Assembly: GCA_046331425.1 (NCBI GenBank) | Contig: JAXLQU010000019.1 | Location: forward strand, 1-64,000 | Reading direction: 5' to 3' | Length of the DNA stretch: 64,000 bases | DNA from: JANNUT01 sp046331425 | GTDB lineage: Bacteria > Acidobacteriota > Polarisedimenticolia > J045 | Shown here: one piece after another, positions 47,068 to 54,412 of the stretch | Layout: every line of letters begins with the position of its first letter | How positions within the stretch are numbered: position 1 is the first letter of the stretch | The notes under the pieces: model-generated | Database searches by the model: none | The model's input: the letters and a program-made list of their open reading frames with translations, nothing else | Told to the model about the DNA's origin: nothing | Program-made: the position numbers and the translations under genes

Positions 47068-47625
47068 ATGTCGATAAATCCGTATGAGGCACCGCAATCG
47101 AGCGGCGAAGGCGCGTTGGAGAACGGCCCGCCGCTGCCGTTGGCCGGACGCGGCCGCCGCTTCGGCGCCAAGCTGATGTACTGGCTGATGGCCGGACTGC
47201 TTTCGCTCGCAGCCTCGCGGTTGACGTCGGACAGTTGGCTTTTTCAACCCTCGTTCGGCGACTTCGAGCAATGGGCCAGCGAGATCGGGCGGTACTACGC
47301 CGCGTACCTGGCATTTCTGCTGACGATCGGCGCGATCAACCTTCTGCTGCTTCATCGCAGTGGCCAAACGATCTTCAAGTCGCTCTTGAGGATTCGGATC
47401 GTGCGTTACGACGGTACCGAGGCGGGATTGAGCCGTCTGGTTTTTTTGCGTTGGCTGCCGTTCGCACTGTGCGCGATCCTGCCGTGCCTGAACATCGCCT
47501 TCTTTCTCTGCGATGCGCTGTTCATCTTTCGCGACGATCGACGCTGCTTGCATGACCTGCTCGCCGACACGGTGGTCGTCGATGCCGTCGCATATCCGCC
47601 CCGGCGCGTCAGCATCGCGGCCTGA
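47068..47625 (+). CDS. RDD family membrane protein (first copy)
   Basis: 185 residues. After a polar N-terminus (INPYEAPQSSGEGALENGPP) four membrane segments are visible (about 37-53, 77-95, 130-148 and nearby). The RDD domain begins RGRRFGAKLMYWLMAGLLSL, where the Arg-x-x-Ala-x-x-(Asp) pattern is partly lost. GQTIFKSLLRIRIVRYDGTE matches the GxTxGKxxxGI(R/K)V block loosely. A run of polar residues near LHDLLADTVVVD closes the family pattern (HDxxAxTxVV). Function of RDD proteins is unknown, though ion or Na+/H+ antiport is reported for some. It begins the membrane-gene run to 54.4 kb. Confidence 0.8.
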   Translation: MSINPYEAPQSSGEGALENGPPLPLAGRGRRFGAKLMYWLMAGLLSLAASRLTSDSWLFQPSFGDFEQWASEIGRYYAAYLAFLLTIGAINLLLLHRSGQTIFKSLLRIRIVRYDGTEAGLSRLVFLRWLPFALCAILPCLNIAFFLCDALFIFRDDRRCLHDLLADTVVVDAVAYPPRRVSIAA

Positions 47626-47634
47626 GCGCTGCCT

Positions 47635-48312
47635 ATGCTCGACACGCGACTCGCCATCGAGACACCCGAAGGGGTCGATCTGGCGTTGCGTGCGGCGAGT
47701 CCCGCGGCGCGCAGCCTCGCCTGGTTGATCGATGGAATGATCCGGTTCGCGCTGCTGATGGTCGCTTCGAATCTGCTTGCACCGCTGTTGGGGATCGGCG
47801 CGTTCCTGATCGCCACGTTCGCGGTTTGGTGGCTCTACGGTGTGATCTTCGAGGTCTGGCTGGGGGGCGCGACACCCGGCAAGCGAGCGCTCGGTTTGCG
47901 CGTGGTTCACGACGACGGAACGCCGGTGGCGCTCGGTGCTTCGGTGCTGCGCAATCTGCTGCGCGTCGCCGACTTCTTGCCGTTTGCTTATGGCTTGGGG
48001 TTGATCACTTCGCTGTTTCATCCGCGCTTCAAGCGCTTGGGCGACATCGTGGCCGGAACGCTGGTCGTGCATGTCGAGCGCGTCTCGGACAGCCTCACCG
48101 AGGAGCAGGTCGAGGCCGCACCCCCGTCGATTCCGCTGCGGCTTGAGGAACAGCGGGCGCTGGTCGAGTTCTCGGTGCGCGCGGCCGCGCTCGGCGCCCC
48201 ACGCTCCGGCGAATTTGCGGCGCTGTTGACGCCGCTCACGGGAGCCAGCGACCCGGCACGCGGCGTGGTCCGTCTGAAATCGATCGCGGCGTGGTTGCGG
48301 AGACGCGGATGA
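47635..48312 (+). CDS. RDD family membrane protein (second copy)
   Basis: 225 residues. It opens LDTRLAIETPEGVDLALRAA, then the RDD core SPAARSLAWLIDGMIRFALL (Arg...Asp pattern), LGGATPGKRALGLRVVHDDG (the GxTPGKR hallmark) and FHPRFKRLGDIVAGTLVVHV. Two to three membrane helices lie at about 36-77 and near 110-130. A cytoplasmic C-terminal extension of ~75 residues follows. It starts 9 bp after the first RDD gene and overlaps the SpoIIM-like gene by four bases, so these are clearly one operon. Confidence 0.9.
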   Translation: MLDTRLAIETPEGVDLALRAASPAARSLAWLIDGMIRFALLMVASNLLAPLLGIGAFLIATFAVWWLYGVIFEVWLGGATPGKRALGLRVVHDDGTPVALGASVLRNLLRVADFLPFAYGLGLITSLFHPRFKRLGDIVAGTLVVHVERVSDSLTEEQVEAAPPSIPLRLEEQRALVEFSVRAAALGAPRSGEFAALLTPLTGASDPARGVVRLKSIAAWLRRRG

Positions 48313-49271
48313 ACCAGCCGGAATTCGAACGTCGCCATGCCGCACTGTGGGAGCGACTCGACCGCCTCTGCACGATGCTGGCTGCCGGTCAGTCGGGCGA
48401 CGTGGCTGACTTTCCGCGCGAGTATCGCTTGCTTTGCCAGCAACTCGCCGTGGCGCGCGGCCGGCTGTACGGCTTGGCGTTGATCGAGCGCCTCGAGCAG
48501 TTGGCGCTGCGGTGTCATCACCAACTGTATGGCGGGCGACGATCGCTGCCGCGCGGTCTGCTCAACTTTCTGTTGCTGGAATTTCCTGCCGCGATTCGCG
48601 CTCATCGGCGCGCGGTGTTGTTGGCCATGCTGTTTTTCTTCGGCCCGGCGTTGATTGTGATTGCCATTGGCCAGAGCCGCCCCGAGGTGACGCACGCGGT
48701 GCTCGGCGGCGAGATGATGCAGGCGCTGCAGCAGATGTACGACCCCACCGCCGATCAGTTTCAAACCGACAGAGAGCCGGGCGCCGACGTCGGCATGTTC
48801 GGCTTCTATATCGAGCACAACATCGGGATCGGTTTGATCTGCTTCGCGATGGGATTGTTTTGGGGTGTTGGCTCGATCGCGGCACTGGCCTACAACGGTT
48901 TGGTCTTAGGAGCTGCGTCGGTCTATGTGGTCGAGCTGGGGTATCAAAGCACTTTCTTTCCGTTCATCATCGGTCACGGTGCCTTCGAGCTGCCGGCGAT
49001 CGTGTTGATGGGTGCGGCAGGTTTGGATCTTGGACTGGCACTGTTGTCGCCCAAGCGCCTGACCCGCGGCGAGGCACTGCGCACCACAGCACACAGCGTG
49101 TTGCCGTTGGTGCTCGGCGGCGCCGCAATGCTGGTGATGGCGGCAACGCTGGAAGCGTTCTGGTCACCGCGCCCTCAAATTCCGATCGGCATCAAGTACA
49201 CGCTCGGCACACTCTTGTGGCTGCTGGTCGCAGCGCATTGGCTTTTCGCAGGTCGACGCCATGCAGCTTGA
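48309..49271 (+). CDS. Stage II sporulation protein M-like (SpoIIM) membrane protein
   Basis: 320 residues. The start overlaps the second RDD gene. An N-terminal soluble helical domain (HAALWERLDRLCTMLAAGQS; LCQQLAVARGRLYGLAL) leads into membrane segments from about residue 100. The SpoIIM-type core is GFYIEHNIGIGLICFAMGLF, then GSIAALAYNGLVLGAASVYV and FFPFIIGHGAFELPAIVLMG, with the Pro/His/Glu of the last helix conserved. Sporulation is not implied. Such proteins are frequent in non-sporulating gammaproteobacteria beside RDD, DUF4129, MoxR and DUF58 genes, and are probably structural membrane parts. Confidence 0.9.
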   Translation: MNQPEFERRHAALWERLDRLCTMLAAGQSGDVADFPREYRLLCQQLAVARGRLYGLALIERLEQLALRCHHQLYGGRRSLPRGLLNFLLLEFPAAIRAHRRAVLLAMLFFFGPALIVIAIGQSRPEVTHAVLGGEMMQALQQMYDPTADQFQTDREPGADVGMFGFYIEHNIGIGLICFAMGLFWGVGSIAALAYNGLVLGAASVYVVELGYQSTFFPFIIGHGAFELPAIVLMGAAGLDLGLALLSPKRLTRGEALRTTAHSVLPLVLGGAAMLVMAATLEAFWSPRPQIPIGIKYTLGTLLWLLVAAHWLFAGRRHAA

Positions 49272-50856
49272 AAAATTGGCCGCAACGATTCGTTCACGCC
49301 CTGGGTGGGAGGCGGTCGATCTCGGCTTTGCGATGGTTCGTGTCTGGTGGAGGCCGCTGTTGCGCGCTTGGTTCGTGAGCGCGGCGCCGGCGGCCCTGCT
49401 GCTCACCGCGCTGCTGTGGGAGCACCCCGGGTGGGCGATCTTTTTGGTGATTTGGTTCAAACCACTCTGGTCGCGGGTCGTGTTGTTGGTGTTGTCGCGC
49501 AGTTTGTTCGGCACGGTGCCGACGGCGCGCCAGGTGCTCTTGTCGTTGTGGGAACTTTGGCGCTTCGATCTGTGGCGATCGCTGACCTACGCGCGACTCG
49601 ACCCGACAAGAAGTTACAAACTCCCAGTGCGGCAGCTCGAGGGACTTCGCGGCTCGCGCGCGATACAGCGCACTGGATTGCTCTCACGCCGTGGCGGCGG
49701 ACTGGCCAGCGCCCTGGCGATGGTGTGCAGCCTGTTCGAAACCGCCCTGATCGTGGCCGCCGTGGTGTTGGTACTCAAGCTGTCCGGCGCCACGCTGATC
49801 AACGTCTTCAACCCCATCGAGTCGCTCGAGGTTTGGTCGAAGCCGTGGGTGCGGCGTCTGTGTCTGTTGAGTTACCTGCCGGTGCTATCGCTGGGCGAGA
49901 CGCTGTTCACGGCCGGCGGTTTTGCGCTGTATCTCAACCGGCGCGTGACGCTGGAGGGTTGGGATATCGAGCTGACGTTTCGGAGACTCTCGGCGCGGTT
50001 GCTCGCGGCTGCTGCGTTGTGGCTAGCGCTCCCCTTGTCCGTGACCGTGCTGTCGACCGTGACTCCGGCCGCTCACGCCGACGACACCGGGGCGTCGAGC
50101 ACTTCACACGCCAACACATCGACCACGAGCCACGCGGCCACGAGCAACGCCGTCGATGCGGACGATGACGCCTCCGCGGGCAACGCATCCAGCAATGCCA
50201 TGACGCCTCCACCGGGCAACGAACCGACCCCCGAGCAAACTCGCGATGCCGCGCGCGCGATCCTGCGAGGCCCAGAGCTCTCACGCCGGGAGAAGATCGT
50301 GCGGTATCTGCCGGCGCGATCGAGCCAGCAACCCAGCGATCCCGTGAACGTAGGGAACAGCGGACAGTTTGCGAACCTGATCGGAATGCTGGCGCGCCCC
50401 GTGATGTGGGGCCTGGGGCTGGCCGCAGTGATCGCGATCGTGCTGTCGATCATCCGCTCGCGCAGCGGCGAAGCGTTTGCAACGGTCGACCTCTCGTCCG
50501 CACCTCCCGAGATTCTGGTGGGGCTGGATGTGCGCCCCGCCTCGCTTCCCGACGACGTTCCCGCCGCCGCTCGCGCGCTCTGGCTACAAGGCCAGCGAAT
50601 CGCGGCACTGAGTCTGCTTTACCGCGCAAGTCTTGTCTCCTTGTTGCATCAGCGCGGGGTCGCGCTTGCGCCGAGCTACACCGAGGGTGACTGCCTGCGC
50701 GCAGCGGGTGCCGTGCTCCCCACGGAAGCGCAGCGTTATCTGCGCCGCCTTACGGATGCCTGGCAACACGCCGCGTACGCACAGCGCACTCCGAGCGATG
50801 ATGTCGGCCCGCTTCTGATCGACGAGTTTTCTCTACACTTCTCGGCGGCATCATGA
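49261..50856 (+). CDS. Polytopic membrane protein with C-terminal DUF4129 domain
   Basis: 531 residues. The first ~250 contain several membrane helices (LLLTALLWEHPGWAIFLVIW; FETALIVAAVVLVLKL; LLSYLPVLSLGETLFTAGGF). A Ser/Thr/Asp-rich linker sits at about 275-330. Another helix (~380-400, VMWGLGLAAVIAIVLSIIRS) precedes the C-terminal DUF4129 domain with LWLQGQRIAALSLLYRASLV, SLLHQRGVALAPSYTEGDCL. DUF4129 domains commonly sit behind transglutaminase-like or other membrane proteins in MoxR clusters. It overlaps the SpoIIM-like gene by 11 bases and the next gene by four. Confidence 0.85.
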   Translation: MQLEKLAATIRSRPGWEAVDLGFAMVRVWWRPLLRAWFVSAAPAALLLTALLWEHPGWAIFLVIWFKPLWSRVVLLVLSRSLFGTVPTARQVLLSLWELWRFDLWRSLTYARLDPTRSYKLPVRQLEGLRGSRAIQRTGLLSRRGGGLASALAMVCSLFETALIVAAVVLVLKLSGATLINVFNPIESLEVWSKPWVRRLCLLSYLPVLSLGETLFTAGGFALYLNRRVTLEGWDIELTFRRLSARLLAAAALWLALPLSVTVLSTVTPAAHADDTGASSTSHANTSTTSHAATSNAVDADDDASAGNASSNAMTPPPGNEPTPEQTRDAARAILRGPELSRREKIVRYLPARSSQQPSDPVNVGNSGQFANLIGMLARPVMWGLGLAAVIAIVLSIIRSRSGEAFATVDLSSAPPEILVGLDVRPASLPDDVPAAARALWLQGQRIAALSLLYRASLVSLLHQRGVALAPSYTEGDCLRAAGAVLPTEAQRYLRRLTDAWQHAAYAQRTPSDDVGPLLIDEFSLHFSAAS

Positions 50857-52115
50857 CGCGCCGCGACTGGCTTTTGAGCCTTGCGGCAATTGCGATCGTG
50901 ACGCTGCTGCTGTTTTGGCAACCGATCGGCGCTTGGCTTGGGCTTCTCGAGCGCAAGGAAGTCGAGATCGATCGCGGCCCCACCGCCGAGGCGCGTGCGC
51001 TGCCGCTGTTTGCGGCCGAGCGACTGCTCCAGCATTTCCATGTCAAGACAGGACGCCTGGCGCACTTGGACCAGTTGCCCCCGACCAGCGACACGTTGAT
51101 CGTACCGACCGAAGAGGTTTGGCTGACACCGCTTCAAAGGGATGCGCTGCAAAGCTGGGTCGAACAGGGGGGCAATTTGTTGCTGCTGCTTCCCGCTAGC
51201 GATGCCGAGTTCGAAGGCTCACTCACTGACCAGTTCCTTCAGGCATTTGGACTGAGCGCTCGTTGGTCGAGCGGTAGCGATGTCTCGACCGCCTCGGGAT
51301 ATCAGCAAGGGGGCCGGCTCTGTCCACCAACCGGACTAACCGATCCCGAACTGCCCGGCCAGGACAATCTCCTGCCCGTGTGGTTGCAGCCGCCGCTGGT
51401 GCCATCCTCCACCAAGATCACGATCCACCGCGGTCGTCGTGGAAACGCAGGCCTACAGATCAAGGCTCAGGTCGAACCGGACTGTTGGGTCGGACCGCCG
51501 GCCGGCCCCGAGCGTGCGAACGATTGGTACTGGATGACACATCAGACAGTGGGTTCAGGTGCGCTTACAGTCTTCGCCGAGAGCGATCTCTTCGACAACC
51601 TCGAGTTGGTGACCCGTGGTAGCGCTCATTTGCTGGTCGGAATGGCGCACTTCCCGCGCTCCGGCGTCACGGTCTGGTTCCCTCGACGCGTTTCGCAGCC
51701 GGCGCTCGTGGACTTCTTGGCTCGACTCGGGCTTCCGTTAGGACTGAGTCTTCTGTTGTTGCTCGCGGCGTGGGTTTGGAACACCGGCAGTCGCTTCGGT
51801 CCGTTGTTACCGCTTCCAAGCACCGATCGACGGCGGCTGCTCGAACACATCGAAGCCGCCGGGCGTTGGTCGTGGAAGATGAAACTCGCCGATGTGTTGT
51901 TGAGCGCGGTACGCGAAGCGGCATTGACGCGCGCGGCTCGTCGCGATCAACGCTGGCGAACGGTCCGCGGCGAGGCCATGCGGCGGGCCTTGCAACAAGA
52001 GTTGATGGTCTCTGCCAAGGACTTGGACGATGCCTTCGCGGTGGGGCCCAACCCCCACGCCGAAAGCTTCACGAAATCGGTTCGACTTTGGGAAACGATG
52101 AGGCGAGACGGATGA
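50853..52115 (+). CDS. DUF4350 domain-containing membrane protein
   Basis: 420 residues. A single N-terminal membrane helix (about 5-28, WLLSLAAIAIVTLLLFWQPI) is followed by a large extracytoplasmic domain with LPLFAAERLLQHFHVKTGRL, SDTLIVPTEEVWLTPLQRDA and GGNLLLLLPASDAEFEGSLT, the DUF4350 type (a glutamine-amidotransferase/Rossmann-like fold). A second helix near residue 295 (LVDFLARLGLPLGLSLLLLL) leads to a cytoplasmic C-terminus. It is ATGA-coupled to the genes on both sides. Function is unknown. By position it belongs with the AAA/DUF58 pair. Confidence 0.85.
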   Translation: MTRRDWLLSLAAIAIVTLLLFWQPIGAWLGLLERKEVEIDRGPTAEARALPLFAAERLLQHFHVKTGRLAHLDQLPPTSDTLIVPTEEVWLTPLQRDALQSWVEQGGNLLLLLPASDAEFEGSLTDQFLQAFGLSARWSSGSDVSTASGYQQGGRLCPPTGLTDPELPGQDNLLPVWLQPPLVPSSTKITIHRGRRGNAGLQIKAQVEPDCWVGPPAGPERANDWYWMTHQTVGSGALTVFAESDLFDNLELVTRGSAHLLVGMAHFPRSGVTVWFPRRVSQPALVDFLARLGLPLGLSLLLLLAAWVWNTGSRFGPLLPLPSTDRRRLLEHIEAAGRWSWKMKLADVLLSAVREAALTRAARRDQRWRTVRGEAMRRALQQELMVSAKDLDDAFAVGPNPHAESFTKSVRLWETMRRDG

Positions 52116-53104
52116 GCGAGATGGATTTCGACGCAGTCAAACGAAAGCAGTTCGAGCAAGCGGCGTTGGATGTCGCCTCGATGCGTGAACAGATCGGCCG
52201 TGCACTCGTGGGGCAGGCGGACGCGGTCGAGCAGGTGCTCGCCAGCTTCTTGGCCGCCGGACATGTGCTGATCGAGGGTGTGCCCGGTGTCGGCAAGACG
52301 CTGTTGGTCTTGGCGCTCTCGCGCACCTTTGGCGGCAAGTTCGCCCGCGTGCAGTTCACGCCCGATCTGATGCCCAGCGATGTGATCGGCCACGCGGTGC
52401 TCGACACCAAGTCGGGTGTCTTCACCGTGAGGCAAGGGCCAGCCTTCACCAATCTTCTGTTGGCCGACGAAATCAATCGTGCTCCGGCCAAGACGCAAGC
52501 AGCGCTGTTGGAGGTGATGCAAGAGCGTCAGATCACGATCGAGGGAGAGAGTTTCAGCCTGCCCGCGCCGTTCATGACGCTGGCGACGCAGAACCCGATC
52601 GAGTTGGAGGGGACGTATCCGCTTCCCGAGGCGCAACTCGATCGATTCTTGCTGAAGGTGCGAATGTCATACCCCAGCGCCGAGGAAGAGTTGCAGATCG
52701 CGGGCTCCACCACGCAGGGCAAGAGCGGCGACGCGCTCGATGTCACGGGCGTCGAAAAGCTTTTCGACGCGACGCGTGTCTTGGCGATGCAACGTGCCGC
52801 CGCCGAGGTCTTGGTCGACCCGCGCGTGCTCGACTATGCGGTGCGGATTGCGCGCGCGACACGCGACTGGGCCGGTATCGCGATCGGCGCCGGCCCGCGC
52901 GGCAGCATTGCACTGATTCGTGCAGCACGCGCGGCGGCGCTTTTGGCGGGGAGAGATTTTGCGACGCCCGACGATGTCAAGACTCTCGCGCCGGCGGCGC
53001 TGCGACATCGCATCGTGCTGACCGCCGATATGGAAATGGAAGGGCGCACACCTGACGCACTGTTGGCGGCGATTTTGGAACAGACCGAGGCGCCGCGATC
53101 GTGA
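52112..53104 (+). CDS. MoxR-family AAA+ ATPase
   Basis: 330 residues. Walker A is IEGVPGVGKTLLVLALSRTF (about 51-70). FTPDLMPSDVIGHAVLD is the characteristic MoxR helix-2 insert. Walker B is LLLADEINRAPAKTQAALLE (with VMQERQITIEG following). Sensor 1 is FMTLATQNPIELEGTYPLPE, and sensor 2 is at LPEAQLDRFLL. MoxR ATPases act as chaperone-like remodelling factors for the vWA- or DUF58-type partner encoded next to them. The stop overlaps the DUF58 gene by four bases, making the partnership very likely. Confidence 0.96.
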   Translation: MSEMDFDAVKRKQFEQAALDVASMREQIGRALVGQADAVEQVLASFLAAGHVLIEGVPGVGKTLLVLALSRTFGGKFARVQFTPDLMPSDVIGHAVLDTKSGVFTVRQGPAFTNLLLADEINRAPAKTQAALLEVMQERQITIEGESFSLPAPFMTLATQNPIELEGTYPLPEAQLDRFLLKVRMSYPSAEEELQIAGSTTQGKSGDALDVTGVEKLFDATRVLAMQRAAAEVLVDPRVLDYAVRIARATRDWAGIAIGAGPRGSIALIRAARAAALLAGRDFATPDDVKTLAPAALRHRIVLTADMEMEGRTPDALLAAILEQTEAPRS

Positions 53105-54405
53105 GGCCAACCGCTCGCACGCTGTGGGCGTTCACAGCGCTGGCGGCAAGCGCCATGATTCCTGTGTGGGTGTCGGAGGCGGCGTTGCCGTGGTGGATGC
53201 TCGCCGCGGTTACCGCTGCCGCGTTGATCGTACTCGCAGCGTTTACCTGGCGGGTGCCGGTCCCTCGGATCGAGCGACGTGTGCCGCTCAGTCTGCCGCA
53301 CGGCGCTTCGTCCACCGTACGCGTGAGACTCAACAACGAAAGCCAGCGCGCGTGTCGCCTGTCGATCCACGATCATCACCCCCCCTCGTTCCTGGCCGAC
53401 CCGCTCCCGCAGACGGTCACGATTCCGGCTTCCGGATTCTGCGAGATCCGCTACACGGTCACGCCGCACACTCGCGGCAAGCAACGGTTCGGTGCTGTCG
53501 ATATGTTGATCGATGGCCGGCTCGGCTTTTGGCAACGGCGCATCCAGGTTCCGGCCGCGATGGAGGTGCATGTCTACCCCAACTTCGCCGCGGTCAGCCA
53601 ATACCGGTTGCTGGCGGCGGCCAATCGAGCGGGTCAGTTGGGGATTCGCCGGCGGCGGCGACGCGGCGAAGGAATGGAACTGCATCAACTGCGCGAGTAC
53701 CGGCCCGGTGACACGCTGCGTCAGATCGATTGGAAAGCGACCGCGCGGCGCGGTTCGTTGATCAGCCGCGAATACGAGGTCGAGCGCGATCAAACCGTCC
53801 TGTTCTTGCTCGATTGCGGCCGCCGCATGCGCGCCGACGACGAAACCGGGACGCACCTCGATCACGCACTGAACGCTGTTCTTCTGCTGTCGTACGTGGC
53901 GCTGCGGCAAGGCGACTCGGTGGGGTTGGTGACGTTCGGATCCAACGATCGCTTCCTGTCGCCGGTCAAGGGGCGGTTGGCGATGCGTTCGGTGCTCAAC
54001 GCCGTCTACGACCTGGAATCCTCGACCGCAGCTCCCGATTACACGGCAGCGGCCGAACGCTTGACGCGCCTCCATAATCGTCGCGCACTCGTGATCGTGA
54101 TCAGCAACCTGCGCGACGAGGATCAGTCCGAGTTGCTGCCGGCCTTGTCGCTGTTGCAACGCCGGCATCTGGTGGTGATGGCCTCGTTGCGTGAGAAGGC
54201 ACTCGACGAGGCGCTCGACACACCCATTCGAACGCTCGACGAGGCGCTGCTGGTGTCGGCCACCCACCAGTACCTTGGCGCACGCCGCCAACTCCACGAG
54301 TCGCTCGTGATGCGCGGCGTTCAACTGCTCGACCTGTTGCCCGCCGAGTTGCCGGTGCGGTTGGTCAACCGCTACCTGGAGATCAAGAGCGCCGGCGTCT
54401 TGTAG
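53101..54405 (+). CDS. DUF58 domain-containing protein (vWA-like MoxR partner)
   Basis: 434 residues from a GTG. Two N-terminal membrane helices (about 6-22 and 27-45, AVTAAALIVLAAFTWRVPV) are followed by a soluble part. The DUF58 signature is REYRPGDTLRQIDWKATARR (about 198-217), then SLISREYEVERDQTVLFLLD with the D-x-(S/G)-like metal-site start of a vWA-like fold. RRMRADDETGTHLDHALNAV, LVTFGSNDRFLSPVKG and VIVISNLRDEDQSELLPALS complete it. It is the last gene of the cluster, and the M1 peptidase gene converges on it 7 bp beyond. Confidence 0.93.
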   Translation: MRPTARTLWAFTALAASAMIPVWVSEAALPWWMLAAVTAAALIVLAAFTWRVPVPRIERRVPLSLPHGASSTVRVRLNNESQRACRLSIHDHHPPSFLADPLPQTVTIPASGFCEIRYTVTPHTRGKQRFGAVDMLIDGRLGFWQRRIQVPAAMEVHVYPNFAAVSQYRLLAAANRAGQLGIRRRRRRGEGMELHQLREYRPGDTLRQIDWKATARRGSLISREYEVERDQTVLFLLDCGRRMRADDETGTHLDHALNAVLLLSYVALRQGDSVGLVTFGSNDRFLSPVKGRLAMRSVLNAVYDLESSTAAPDYTAAAERLTRLHNRRALVIVISNLRDEDQSELLPALSLLQRRHLVVMASLREKALDEALDTPIRTLDEALLVSATHQYLGARRQLHESLVMRGVQLLDLLPAELPVRLVNRYLEIKSAGVL

Positions 54406-54412
54406 GCGCGCG

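Noticed and set aside
46993..48345. Long minus-strand open frame (450 codons)
   Set aside because: It is antisense to the two RDD genes, with charged nonsense composition common in GC-rich shadows.
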